Shown: positions 33,908 to 42,616 of the stretch, in pieces
How positions within the stretch are numbered: the first letter of the stretch is position 1
How the letters are laid out: every line of letters starts with the position of its first letter
NCBI RefSeq assembly: GCF_023256195.1
Contig: NZ_JAGDWX010000019.1
Location: 1 to 63,405, forward strand
From: Acidithiobacillus sp.
Lineage (GTDB): Bacteria > Pseudomonadota > Gammaproteobacteria > Acidithiobacillales > Acidithiobacillaceae
DNA: 63,405 bases
Direction of reading: 5' to 3'
Program-made: the position numbers and the translations under genes
Notes under the pieces: model-generated
The model's input: only the letters and a program-made list of their open reading frames with translations
What the model was told of the DNA's origin: nothing
Database searches by the model: none

Positions 33908-34247
33908 GATGTTCACCTCTCCATAGCGGTTGTGGGTGTGCACGATTCTTCGTGGCCGATGATCCTTGGGGCTGCGAGATGGTACAAAAAGTTCCGGACT
34001 GGTGACCTGTGGGGTTCGCGCGTCCTTCCCAGGGCCGCGGTGGATGTGGCGAAAGGATGGCTGGGCTGCATCGCCTCATCGGGACCGTCGTGCCCAGGAC
34101 AGGGAATGGCGGTCTGCAGCCCGGTGGTGAAGACGTTGCCGCTCAGCGGGCGCGCGGTGAATGGTCGTCCCGGGGAAGCCGCACGGCTCGACAAAGCGGC
34201 GTCACCGCCTTAGGATTTGTCAACGAATTTTTGCGGTGGGGGAGACG
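33908..34247. other. intergenic region with a possible structured element
   Basis: These 340 bases precede the usp-tauE-TIGR02186 operon. No gene was recognised. GGGCTGCA (34063-34070) pairs perfectly with TGCAGCCC (34115-34122), and a GACCG/CGGTC pair lies inside, giving a 60-base foldable segment. No convincing promoter was found. Confidence 0.35.
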
Positions 34248-34787
34248 GTGGGCGAGCACGTAATCCTGGCGGCGGTGGATGGTTCCCAGAACGCCCTCAT
34301 CGCCGCGGGAGTCGCGGCGCGTTTTGCGCAGTTGCTCGGCGGGCGACTGGGCCTCGTGACCGCACTGCAGGTGCCGAGCATTCCCCTTGGCTTTGGCAGC
34401 GGGCTTTTTTCCAGCGACCTCAAGCAGAAGCTGTTGGAGGAGGCACGCAGCGAGGCCGAAGAAAACCTGAGCGGTGTCGCCGCCCGAATACAGGAAGGCT
34501 GCGGACTGGCCTTGCCAGAGTACTTCATCGTCCAGGGCAGTCCTGAGATGGAGATCCCCAAGATCGTCGCGGCGGACGAGCGCATCATCATGGTGGTGGT
34601 GGGCCAGCACGGCTACGGCACCGAGAGCAAGCCGCGCGGTCTGCCCCACGCCCTGGGCGGGCTGGGTGCCAAGCTCAGTCTGGCCTTACGGATTCCGGTA
34701 CTGCTGGTACCGGCAGATGCTGCCGAGGGGCAGATCTGCGGCGGCATCCTCGACCTGCGTCTAGGCAAAGCACCCGAAGGGAACTGA
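34248..34787 (+). CDS. universal stress protein (UspA family), first gene of the tauE cluster
   Basis: A Usp of about 179 residues (HVILAAVDGSQNALIAAGVAARFAQ; MVVVGQHGYG; LALRIPVLLVPAD). The glycine motif GQHGYGTESKPRGLPHALGGLGAKLS is altered relative to the ATP-binding type. The start is uncertain: GTG 34248 has GGGGAG close upstream (3 bases), while GTG 34236 has none. It ends 3 bases before tauE. Association with a sulfur-compound exporter suggests a role in sulfur or acid stress, but this is only context. Confidence 0.8.
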   Translation: MGEHVILAAVDGSQNALIAAGVAARFAQLLGGRLGLVTALQVPSIPLGFGSGLFSSDLKQKLLEEARSEAEENLSGVAARIQEGCGLALPEYFIVQGSPEMEIPKIVAADERIIMVVVGQHGYGTESKPRGLPHALGGLGAKLSLALRIPVLLVPADAAEGQICGGILDLRLGKAPEGN

Positions 34788-34790
34788 GCC

Positions 34791-35705
34791 GTGGAAATCT
34801 TCCTGCCCATCGCCCACATGGATATCAATATCTTCATGATCGTGGCCTTTGGCCTGCTTGTGGGTTTCCTGTCCGGACTCACCGGTGTGGGCGGCGGCTT
34901 TCTCATCACGCCGCTACTCATCTTTGTGGGCGTGCCGCCCCTGATCGCCGTAGGCACGGGGGCCGCGCAGATCGTCGGTGCCTCGGCAGCAGGAAGCTAT
35001 GCACACTGGCGGATGGGCAATGTGGACATGCGCATGGCCCTGATCCTCCTGCTTGGCAGCTGGACCGGTGGCTTGGCTGGCGTGCGGGTGGCGCGCTGGC
35101 TGGAGTCCTCGGGGCACTTTGGCTTGGTGGTGACCTTTCTCTATGTGGGCCTGCTGGGTTTCATCGGACTGTCCATGCTCCTCGAGTCGCTCATGGCCAT
35201 GCGCGGTGCCCGACGGCCAGCCAAGGCGGCGGCGGGTGAGAAAAAGTCCTCTTGGGCTACGCGTCTGCCCTGGCAGATGGATTTTCCCGTTTCCGATCTG
35301 CGTATCTCTGTCCTGCTGCCGGTGTCGCTGGGACTCGCGGTTGGCGTGCTCACGGCGCTTATGGGCGTGGGCGGCGGCTTCGTGATGGTGCCCATCATGC
35401 TCTACGTGTTGAAGATGCCCACCAAGGTGGTCGTGGGTACCTCGCTCTTCCAGCTGCTCTTCACCACCGCCGAAGTGGGAATCCTGCAGGCCGGCATGAA
35501 CCACGCCGTCGATCCCTATCTGGCGCTGGCCCTGGTGGTGGGCTCCATCTTTGGCACCCAGTTCGGTGCGCGGCTGGGGGCGCGGATGCCCGGTGAACAG
35601 TTGCGCCTGGTGCTGGCCCTGGTGGTGGTGGGGGTGGCGGTCAAGATGGGGCTGGGACTGATCATTCCGCCCGAGCACGTTTTCCAGGTCACGAGGGTCC
35701 TATGA
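34791..35705 (+). CDS. TauE/SafE-family anion exporter
   Basis: A 304-residue inner-membrane permease of the TSUP family, members of which export sulfite or organosulfonates. Two homologous halves are visible, each with the GxGGGF motif: GLTGVGGGFLITPLLIFVGVPP and ALMGVGGGFVMVPIMLYVLKMP, each followed by VGTG or VGTS. About eight membrane helices. GTG start; the end overlaps the next gene by 4 bases. In a sulfur oxidiser, sulfite export is a reasonable guess. Confidence 0.88.
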   Translation: MEIFLPIAHMDINIFMIVAFGLLVGFLSGLTGVGGGFLITPLLIFVGVPPLIAVGTGAAQIVGASAAGSYAHWRMGNVDMRMALILLLGSWTGGLAGVRVARWLESSGHFGLVVTFLYVGLLGFIGLSMLLESLMAMRGARRPAKAAAGEKKSSWATRLPWQMDFPVSDLRISVLLPVSLGLAVGVLTALMGVGGGFVMVPIMLYVLKMPTKVVVGTSLFQLLFTTAEVGILQAGMNHAVDPYLALALVVGSIFGTQFGARLGARMPGEQLRLVLALVVVGVAVKMGLGLIIPPEHVFQVTRVL

Positions 35706-36478
35706 TCCGACTTGCCCGGCTCGCGTTGTCCCTTCTCGGGGCCGTCGCAATGGGTACCGCGTCGGCCGCTGCCGGGGATATCGGTGGGCAGACGCCGTCG
35801 CTCGTGGTAGGTACCGGCATCGATCGGGTGGCGGTCACCAGTCGCTTCACCGGTCGGGAGCTGTTGGTTTTCGGTGCGCTTTCTCATCCGGGCTCTGTGG
35901 TGGTGGTGCTGCGCTCGCCACCCAGCGCTCTGGCCATCACCCAGAAGGTTCAGACCGGCCCCATATGGCTCACAGGGCAAAAGGTCACGGTTGAGAAACT
36001 ACCCGGAGTCTATGAGATCGCCGCCTCGGCACCGCTGGATCGCCTGCTGCCGGCTGGCACCCGGCAGCAGTTGGGTCTGGATCTGCAGGATCTCATAGCC
36101 AAGGCGCAATTCGAGCCGGAGCCTCAGGATCGTCCGCGTTGGGAACGAGCGGTATTGACGGCGAAGGAGCGCTCCGGGAGCTTCGTCCTGCGGGACCATG
36201 CCGTGAAGATCACGGACGGCCGACTCTTCTCGGCGCGCCTCGATCTTCCGGCCTCGCTGCCTCTGGGACATTACACGCTGAAGACCTACCTGATCCGCGA
36301 TGGCAGGGTCCTGGCCCAGAGTGACGAGAGCATCGATGTGGAGCAGGTGGGGCTCGAGCAGTGGGTGGCCGATGTCGCCGAGCGTAAGCCCTGGCTCTTC
36401 GGTATCGGTCTGACCTTGCTGCTGGCCATCCTTGGTCTGGGTCTCGGCATCCTCATGCAGCGCCGCAGCGGCAGCTGA
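35702..36478 (+). CDS. TIGR02186 family periplasmic/membrane protein
   Basis: A 258-residue protein with an N-terminal signal segment (LARLALSLLGAVAMGTASAAAG), a periplasmic beta-rich body (VTSRFTGRELLVFGAL, GPIWLTGQKVTVEKLPGVYEI, FSARLDLPASLPLGHYTLKTYLI) and one C-terminal helix (WLFGIGLTLLLAILGLGLGILM). This layout is that of TIGR02186, genes regularly found beside TauE-type exporters. The function is unknown; it may be an accessory to the exporter. It is coupled to tauE by ATGA. Confidence 0.82.
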   Translation: MIRLARLALSLLGAVAMGTASAAAGDIGGQTPSLVVGTGIDRVAVTSRFTGRELLVFGALSHPGSVVVVLRSPPSALAITQKVQTGPIWLTGQKVTVEKLPGVYEIAASAPLDRLLPAGTRQQLGLDLQDLIAKAQFEPEPQDRPRWERAVLTAKERSGSFVLRDHAVKITDGRLFSARLDLPASLPLGHYTLKTYLIRDGRVLAQSDESIDVEQVGLEQWVADVAERKPWLFGIGLTLLLAILGLGLGILMQRRSGS

Positions 36479-36500
36479 AAAATGCGCAAGCCCTGTCCAT

Positions 36501-36523
36501 AAAAAAGGGGGCCGAAGCCCCCC
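36501..36523 (-). terminator. rho-independent terminator of cydAB
   Basis: On the minus strand GGGGGC-TTCG-GCCCCC is followed by six T residues (36506-36501), 39 bases after the cydB stop. A stable UUCG tetraloop stem with a U-tract is a textbook intrinsic terminator. On the plus strand there is no T-tract. Confidence 0.9.
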
Positions 36524-36561
36524 AGGACGAGCGAGTTGGATGGCTCGGTCGCGAGTCTTTC

Positions 36562-37650
36562 TCAGTGACTCTCGTAGCCTGCCAAGTGGGTCAGGCGATG
36601 GCGGAAGACCCAGATCTGATAGGCGTTGTACATGATCATGACGGGAACGAAGCCGGTCATGAACAGGGTCAGGATGGCCAGATCGTTGGCCGGGTTGGCG
36701 CCAGCGGCAATGGTCCAAGTCTGGGGCACGATGTAGGGGAAATTGGTCGCCCACATTCCGCCCCACATCAAGACGACAATGGCCCCGCACCAAAGCAAGG
36801 CGGGGAAGTCCCGGTGTGCGGCGTGGGCCATCATCATGCGGAAGGCCGAAAAGAGTATGGCCAACAAGAGGATCAGCCAGCCTATCCAGCCCGGTCCCGT
36901 CCACTTGGCGGCGTCGGGCATGATGGCGTAAGACCAGACCAGGGTGACCACTACCGCCACCAACGCCAAATAAGAAAAGGTCGTCGCCCAGGCGTAGGCC
37001 TTCTGGTAGATGGGGTCATCCTGCTGGAAGCGGGCGCAGAGGTAGAGGGTGCCCGCCAGGCCACCGGCGATGACGGCGGCAATCCCTGTCCAGAGACTGA
37101 ACGGGCTCAGGAAGCTCAGGGCGTTGCCGGAAAAATGCGGGACCGTGTTGACGAAAGGATCGTTGGCCACCTGGATGCCCTGGGCATTGCCCTTGGACAT
37201 GGGGAATCCCAGCAGGGTTGCACCGAGAGCCACGCCGGCGAAGAAGGCGGCGACCAGACTGCCCAGACCAAACATCTTGCCCCAGAAGGCCTTGCTGCCT
37301 TTGGCGTGGACGTGGAATTCAAAGGCCACAGCGCGGGAGATGATGCCCCAGAGGGCAAACATCAAGGGGATCATCAGATAATTGAAGGTAGAACCGTAGA
37401 CGAGCGGGAAGGCGCCAAAGATCACGCCACCGGCGACCACCAGCCAGGTCTCGTTGGCATCCCAGGTTCCGGCCATGGAGGCCATGACGGCGGCGCGGTC
37501 GTTCTCGTTTTTGAGCATCAGGGAAAAGACCCCCGCGCCGAGATCGGCACCATCCAGAACGATGTAGATGACGAAAAAGAGGCCCAACAGGATCCACCAG
37601 AAGGTCCCGAGGGAGCTGTGTATACGTAGGATTTCGTTGATTCCATCCAT
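36562..37650 (-). CDS. cydB: cytochrome bd-type quinol oxidase subunit II (CIO type)
   Basis: Subunit II of a bd-type terminal oxidase. The 362-residue protein has about nine membrane helices (WWILLGLFFVIYIVLDGADLGAGV, WLVVAGGVIFGAFPLVYGS, FAGVALGATLLGFPM). DGADLG is the strongly conserved N-terminal motif with the acidic residue near haem and quinone. ATG 37650 is the family-like start (MDGINEIL), with GGAGAA about 9 bases upstream. It follows cydA by 50 bases. No cydX-like short gene was recognised after it. Confidence 0.94.
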   Translation of the reverse strand: MDGINEILRIHSSLGTFWWILLGLFFVIYIVLDGADLGAGVFSLMLKNENDRAAVMASMAGTWDANETWLVVAGGVIFGAFPLVYGSTFNYLMIPLMFALWGIISRAVAFEFHVHAKGSKAFWGKMFGLGSLVAAFFAGVALGATLLGFPMSKGNAQGIQVANDPFVNTVPHFSGNALSFLSPFSLWTGIAAVIAGGLAGTLYLCARFQQDDPIYQKAYAWATTFSYLALVAVVVTLVWSYAIMPDAAKWTGPGWIGWLILLLAILFSAFRMMMAHAAHRDFPALLWCGAIVVLMWGGMWATNFPYIVPQTWTIAAGANPANDLAILTLFMTGFVPVMIMYNAYQIWVFRHRLTHLAGYESH

Positions 37651-37700
37651 GATCTTCTCCAAATGTCGCGGGACGCGCCGGTCCCGCGATGCCATGAACT

Positions 37701-39143
37701 CTAACGCGTCTTTTCCAGAGTGGGCTTGGCAAAGCTCGGCTGCGCCAGACCGCCGCCGCTGGCCGTTGCCTCGGGACTGCCCACCACCGGGCTGTCCACA
37801 TCCGGGCCTTTCTGGATGATGCGAGAAAAGAAGTACCAGGCGCCGCCCCACACCATCAGTTCGAAGACGATATAGCCGGCAAACCAGAGACTTTCGGCAC
37901 TTACGCTCATGTGGCTGACACCCTGCCAGGTGCGCATCAGGTCGTAGACCACCCAGGGTTGACGCCCGATCTCGCGAGTCCACCAGCCGGTCCACACCGC
38001 GAGGTACGGGAGAAAGCCGCTGAATACCATGAGCCGCAGAAAGTTGGGATGGCGACGCAGCCTATCGGCTGTGAACTCTCCGCGCAGTCGCAGGAGATTG
38101 CCCCATAAGGCCATGAAGAACAGGAAAAAGCCGATGGTTACCATGATCCGGAAGGCGTAGAAAGGCACCCAGACATTGGGGCGATCCTTTACGGGAAAGT
38201 GATCCATACCCGTTACCACGCCATTCCAGGTGTGGGTCTCGAGCAGGCTCAGGACGTGCGGGATCTGAATGCTGAAGAGATTCTTGCCCGCCGCGACGTC
38301 GGGGATGGCGATGAGATTCCAACTGGTATCCGGCTTGCCATTGGCAAGGTAGGTGTGGAAATGACCTTCCATGGCCGCCAGAGAAGTGGGTTGGTCTGCC
38401 GCCACTTCCCGACCCAGCTCGTCGCCGATGAAGATCTGCAAAGGAGTGATGACGATGAGCGCCAGCAGGGTGGGCTTCAGCAGGGTGGTGAAGAGATCGG
38501 CATGGCGGTTCTTGAGAATGAACCAGGCAGACACGGCCGCGAAGAAGAACAGAGCGAGCTCCAAGGTCGCAATCCACATGTGCGGGAAGCCGATGTCGAA
38601 GTTTGGATTGAAGATGGCGGTCCACCAGTTGGTCACCTGAAAGAGACCGTTCTTCAGGACCACGCCCGTGGGCGACTGCATCCAGCCGTTGGCGACCAGG
38701 ATCCACATGGCCGAGAGGCTGGACGAGAGGGCGACGTTGAAGGTGGAGAAGAGGTGCATGCCTTTGCCGATCTTGCCCCAGCCGAAGATCATGAGACCGA
38801 TGAAGCCCGCTTCGTACATGAAGGCGGTGATGGTCTCAAAGCCCAGGATATTGCCGAAGAAGGGTCCTACGGCCTGGGAGAAGGGACCGTAGAGGATGCC
38901 GAAGGCCATCTCCATGGTCACACCGGTGGCTACACCGGCACCGAAGTTGACGATGAAGAGCTTCTCGAAGAAGCGCTGTAAGCGGTACCACTTTTCGTTC
39001 CCCGAGCGCAGCCAGGCCCACTCCAGAAAAAAGAGGAGCCAGGACATGCCGATGGTCACCGGCGTCCAGAGGATGTGCATGGACGTGATGAAGGCAAAGT
39101 CCAGACGACTGAGCAGAATGGGGAGGGTGTTCTCAAGAATCAT
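37701..39143 (-). CDS. cydA: cytochrome bd-type quinol oxidase subunit I (CIO type)
   Basis: Subunit I carries haems b558, b595 and d and oxidises quinol with O2 reduction, without proton pumping. The 480-residue protein has the N-terminal axial His in SMHILWTPVTIG (His23), GNILGFETITAFMYEAGF, NGWMQSPTG and His188 in GFPHMWIATLEL. The Q-loop is short (GDELGREVAADQ, then PTSLAAMEGHF), as in cyanide-insensitive oxidases; Ser254 stands where many family members have Lys. ATG 39143 is preceded by GAGGG. First gene of cydAB. Confidence 0.95.
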   Translation of the reverse strand: MILENTLPILLSRLDFAFITSMHILWTPVTIGMSWLLFFLEWAWLRSGNEKWYRLQRFFEKLFIVNFGAGVATGVTMEMAFGILYGPFSQAVGPFFGNILGFETITAFMYEAGFIGLMIFGWGKIGKGMHLFSTFNVALSSSLSAMWILVANGWMQSPTGVVLKNGLFQVTNWWTAIFNPNFDIGFPHMWIATLELALFFFAAVSAWFILKNRHADLFTTLLKPTLLALIVITPLQIFIGDELGREVAADQPTSLAAMEGHFHTYLANGKPDTSWNLIAIPDVAAGKNLFSIQIPHVLSLLETHTWNGVVTGMDHFPVKDRPNVWVPFYAFRIMVTIGFFLFFMALWGNLLRLRGEFTADRLRRHPNFLRLMVFSGFLPYLAVWTGWWTREIGRQPWVVYDLMRTWQGVSHMSVSAESLWFAGYIVFELMVWGGAWYFFSRIIQKGPDVDSPVVGSPEATASGGGLAQPSFAKPTLEKTR

Positions 39144-39404
39144 GTTGTTTCCCTCGTTAAAAAGCCAAGGATGTTTTGCGGTAAGCAAAAAGGATGAAAG
39201 CAGCTTTTGTTCCTGAGAGAAACGCTCGGATTATAATGCAATATTATCACATGGTTATCTGTTTATAGTGTAGCTTCTACTGCGGAGGGTGGTGCATATG
39301 CACCGATCTGGGTGGTGGATATACACCGGTGTGGTGTTTTTTTGGGGCGCGGGGCGCTCTTGCGGGCGCCGTGGCGCCGTCTCTCGCTGCTACCTGGGCT
39401 CGTT
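39144..39404 (-). promoter_or_regulatory. cydAB upstream region with two palindromic operators
   Basis: On the minus strand a TATAAT (39235-39230) lies about 90 bases before cydA, with only a weak -35. Further upstream are GGTGCATATGCACC (39291-39304), a perfect 14-base palindrome, and GGTGGATATACACC (39314-39327), matching it at 12 of 14 positions. The centres are 23 bases apart, two helical turns. They look like tandem sites for one dimeric regulator. No FNR or ArcA consensus was seen. Confidence 0.55.
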
Positions 39405-39884
39405 TCAGGCGGACGGTATTGCCGTTATCCGCGTATGCAGGCGGATAACCCGCAGTTTCCAGGCCTCCGGAGAGGGCGGCACAAGCCTGGCGAGGCGCTC
39501 ACCCAGCAACTTCCGAAAAGCCGTCCGGGTAGCTGGTGAGGTGGCCAGACGCTCGAGCTGTGGATAGGAGAGGAGGGTGTTGGTGACGATGGCCTCCACC
39601 GAACTCTGTGACAGGATGGGTGCCGGGGTTCCTGCCGGGCCGCGGAGCTCGGCCAGCGGCTGGATCTCCAGGGCGCGGAACTGACCGCCGATGCGGACGG
39701 TGGCGCCGTAGCTGCCAAGGGCGATGGTGCGTATCTGCTGGGTCGGTTGGGGTGGCTGGGGGGTGGGCGTGGGCGGTATCGAGCGGTGACTCAGAAACAG
39801 TAGCCCGGCCCCCAGGAGCAGTGCCAGCAGAACGCCAAGCCAGAATCCGCGGTGGGATGCTGCGCGCGTCTTTTTTCTGGCCAT
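39405..39884 (-). CDS. hypothetical membrane-anchored protein
   Basis: A 159-residue protein: basic N-terminus (MARKKTRAASHRG), one helix (FWLGVLLALLLGAGLLFL), a proline-rich linker (IPPTPTPQPPQPTQ) and a periplasmic domain that ends in helix-strand order (VEAIVTNTLLSYPQLERLAT, then KLRVIRLHTRIT). The arrangement recalls FliL-type proteins, but no flagellar genes are near and identity is not claimed. It is divergent from the APC permease gene (112 bases apart). Confidence 0.6.
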   Translation of the reverse strand: MARKKTRAASHRGFWLGVLLALLLGAGLLFLSHRSIPPTPTPQPPQPTQQIRTIALGSYGATVRIGGQFRALEIQPLAELRGPAGTPAPILSQSSVEAIVTNTLLSYPQLERLATSPATRTAFRKLLGERLARLVPPSPEAWKLRVIRLHTRITAIPSA

Positions 39885-39996
39885 GGCTTCCTTCCCCTGC
39901 CGTTTGTCTCGATGCAATCGAGACTTTATCATGGGAACAGAAGGGAAGCCCAAACATTCCCGGTGATCCAGCCGCAAAGAGGATCGAGGAGGGAGC

Positions 39997-41601
39997 ATGG
40001 CGAGTGTGGGTCAGTTGCGCCGCGAGGGCGGCAAGTTCGGGCTGCTGTATGCAAGCCTCGGTGCCATCGTCGGGTCGGGCTGGTTGTTTGGACCTCTGCA
40101 CGCTGCGCAGACGGCGGGGCCTCTGAGTCTGTTTTCCTGGCTCATCGGAGCCCTTGCCATCCTGTTGCTGGCCCTGGTGTATGCCGAGTTGGGTCCTCTG
40201 ATACCGCGCAGTGGTGCCATCGTCCACATCAGTCACCTGGGTAACGGCTCGCTCCTCGGTTGGATCTGGGGCTGGATCCTCTTCTTTTCCTACGTCACCA
40301 TCGCGCCGGTGGAGGTGACGGCGGTGCTCACCTACGCCAACAACTATCTGCCGGGCTTCCTGGAGCCGGGCAATCAGGGGCTGCTGAGCGGCCGTGGCTT
40401 CCTGGCTGCGGTGCTGTTGTTGGGCGTTTTTGTGGCCTTCAATTTTCTGGTCATCCGCTGGGTGCTGCGCATCAACAGCGTGGCGACCTGGTGGAAGCTA
40501 CTGATACCGGCAGCGACGGTCTTCGTCCTGTTGTCCTTGTCCTGGCATCCGGAAAATCTGCGCCTGGTACCGAGCCACGGCGCTCTCGAGGGCATGTTTG
40601 CGGCGGTGGCCACCAGTGGCATCATCTTCAGCTTTTTTGGTTTCCGTCAGGCCATTGACCTCGCCGGAGAGAGCAAGGATCCGGGACGCAGTCTGCCCAT
40701 CGCCGTCATCGGCGCGGTGCTCATCAGTGCCCTGCTCTATGAGGCCCTGCAATTCGCCTTTCTGGTATCGGTGAATCCTGCCGACCTCAGTCACGGCGGA
40801 TGGGCAGGAGTGGATTTCCCGGGGCTTACGGGGCCCTTCGCGGCCTTGGCGCTGGCCGTGGGCGCCGGCTGGTGGAGTACCGTGCTGTATATCGACGCGC
40901 TGGTGTCGCCCGCCGGAACCGGCTTCATCTATGTGACGTCCGCCGCCCGGGTGAGCATGGCCGCTGGCGAAATGGGGGTGTTTCCGCGCTTTTTTACCAG
41001 CATCAACCGCTTTGGCGTGCCTTGGCGTGCCCTGTTGCTGGTCTACTTCGTAGGTATCCTGTTTTTCTTTCCCTTTCCATCCTGGCAAAAGCTGGTGGGC
41101 TATATTTCCTCGGTGACGGTACTGTCCTACGCCTTGGGGCCCATCGTCCTGCTGCAGTTGCGCCGGGCCATGCCGCAGACGGCGCGACCCTTCCGCCTGT
41201 GGGCGGCGCCGGTGCTCGCGCCTTTGGCCTTCATCGTTTCCAACTGGATCATCTTCTGGGCGGGGCTGGAGACCCTGAGTTTCACCTTTACGGCCCTGGC
41301 TCTGCTCCTCGGGCTCTATCTGCTGCGTCGGCTGTTCATCCCGTCGGAGCAGCGCAAGCCCCTGGGATTGCGTCATATGTGGTGGGTGTTCCCGTACTTC
41401 GGCCTGCTGTGGCTGTGCAGTTATCTCGGGCCAAAGGCCTTGGGTGGCTTGGGTTACATTTCTTTCTTCACGGACATGGGCATCGTCGCCCTTCTCAGTC
41501 TGACGGTGCTGCGCGCGGCCATGGCCTTTGCCGTCCCGGATCGGGAGATCCTGCGTTATATGGCCGAGATCAATGAGGGCAAGGCCGCGGTCGGGCCCTG
41601 A
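39997..41601 (+). CDS. APC-family amino acid/polyamine permease
   Basis: A 534-residue transporter with about 12-14 membrane helices. The APC hallmark is in helix 1 (LYASLGAIVGSGWLFGPLHAAQTAGP), and the conserved intracellular segment is seen as FGFRQAIDLAGESKDPGRSLPIAVIG. The long C-terminal part (MWWVFPYFGLLWLCSYLGPKAL) is typical of one bacterial subgroup of unknown substrate. GGAGG lies 7 bases before the ATG. Likely monocistronic; it converges on nadC. Amino-acid uptake or acid resistance by antiport are both possible. Confidence 0.85.
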   Translation: MASVGQLRREGGKFGLLYASLGAIVGSGWLFGPLHAAQTAGPLSLFSWLIGALAILLLALVYAELGPLIPRSGAIVHISHLGNGSLLGWIWGWILFFSYVTIAPVEVTAVLTYANNYLPGFLEPGNQGLLSGRGFLAAVLLLGVFVAFNFLVIRWVLRINSVATWWKLLIPAATVFVLLSLSWHPENLRLVPSHGALEGMFAAVATSGIIFSFFGFRQAIDLAGESKDPGRSLPIAVIGAVLISALLYEALQFAFLVSVNPADLSHGGWAGVDFPGLTGPFAALALAVGAGWWSTVLYIDALVSPAGTGFIYVTSAARVSMAAGEMGVFPRFFTSINRFGVPWRALLLVYFVGILFFFPFPSWQKLVGYISSVTVLSYALGPIVLLQLRRAMPQTARPFRLWAAPVLAPLAFIVSNWIIFWAGLETLSFTFTALALLLGLYLLRRLFIPSEQRKPLGLRHMWWVFPYFGLLWLCSYLGPKALGGLGYISFFTDMGIVALLSLTVLRAAMAFAVPDREILRYMAEINEGKAAVGP

Positions 41602-41690
41602 GAATTCCGAACAGCGTGTTGATCGCGGCGCCCGGTTCGCGGGTGCGAGGCCTTGGGCGCTTCGGTGCTCGGCCTGTGGGGCAGCGTCCC

Positions 41691-42527
41691 TCAGTCGCGG
41701 TAGCGGAGGGAGAGGTCGAGGCTCTGGACGTCGCGGGTGAGACTGCCCACGGATAGATAATCCACGCCGGTGGCGGCTACTTCGCGCAGGTTGTGCAAAC
41801 CGAGATTGCCGGAGGCCTCTAGAGGCACCCGGCCTTGGACCAGTTCCACGGCGCGGCGCAGGTCGGCTAGGGAGAAATTATCCAGGAGGATCATGTCCGC
41901 TCGCTCGGCCAGCGCTTCCTCCAGCTGGTCGAGGTTCTCCACTTCGATCTCGATTCGGGTGAGGGCGGGGACGAGAGCGCGCGCGGCGCGCAGGGCTGGG
42001 CCAATCCCGCCGATGGCGGCGATGTGGTTCTCCTTGATGAGGATACCGTCGAAGAGCCCCAGACGGTGATTGTGTCCGCCGCCCGTGCGGACCGCGTACT
42101 TCTGCGCCAGCCGCAGGCCGGGGAGGGTCTTGCGGGTATCCAGGAGACGTGCAGGCAGACCCTCCAGGAGTCGGACGTGCTGCCGTACCCGAGTGGCCGT
42201 GCCCGAAAGCAGCTGCAGGAAGTTGAGCGCCGTGCGTTCCGCCGTGAGCAGGGGGGCCGCCGGACCTTCCAGTTCGCACAGGACGGTATCGGCCGCCAGT
42301 TCCATCCCTTCCGCGACCCGCCAATGGCAGTGGATTTCGGAAGAGCAGTGTCGGAACACGGCCTCGGCGTAGGGGCGGCCACAGAGGACGCCCGGCTCAC
42401 GGGCGAGGATATGGGCGCGTAGCTGCCGAGTGGGTGCGATAAGGGCGGCGCTGAGGTCACCGCTGCCGATATCCTCCTCCAAGGCGCGCTGGACACTGAG
42501 TTCAAGATCGGCGGGAAGCAGGGTCAT
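41691..42527 (-). CDS. nadC: nicotinate-nucleotide pyrophosphorylase (quinolinate phosphoribosyltransferase)
   Basis: NadC converts quinolinate and PRPP to nicotinate mononucleotide in de novo NAD synthesis. The 278-residue protein contains EEDIGSGDLSAALI, TALNFLQLLSGTATRV, LLDTRKTLPGLRLAQKYAVRTGGGHNHRLGL (active-site residues), LIKENHI, IEVENLDQLEEAL, MILLDNFS and LEASGNLGLHNLREVAATGVDYLSVGSLT. ATG 42527 fits the family start. It follows valS by 89 bases on the same strand. Confidence 0.96.
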   Translation of the reverse strand: MTLLPADLELSVQRALEEDIGSGDLSAALIAPTRQLRAHILAREPGVLCGRPYAEAVFRHCSSEIHCHWRVAEGMELAADTVLCELEGPAAPLLTAERTALNFLQLLSGTATRVRQHVRLLEGLPARLLDTRKTLPGLRLAQKYAVRTGGGHNHRLGLFDGILIKENHIAAIGGIGPALRAARALVPALTRIEIEVENLDQLEEALAERADMILLDNFSLADLRRAVELVQGRVPLEASGNLGLHNLREVAATGVDYLSVGSLTRDVQSLDLSLRYRD

Positions 42528-42616
42528 GGGCGGGCAAGTCTCCCTTGGAGCGTGCTGCGGCGGGCCGCCGCTGACGATGCTGGGCGATAGGAGCACATGG
42601 GATGGGAAAGCGGCCG

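Noticed and set aside
39405-39884. FliL flagellar protein
   Set aside because: The anchor-linker-domain layout is similar, but no flagellar genes are in the window and the key FliL residues could not be recognised.
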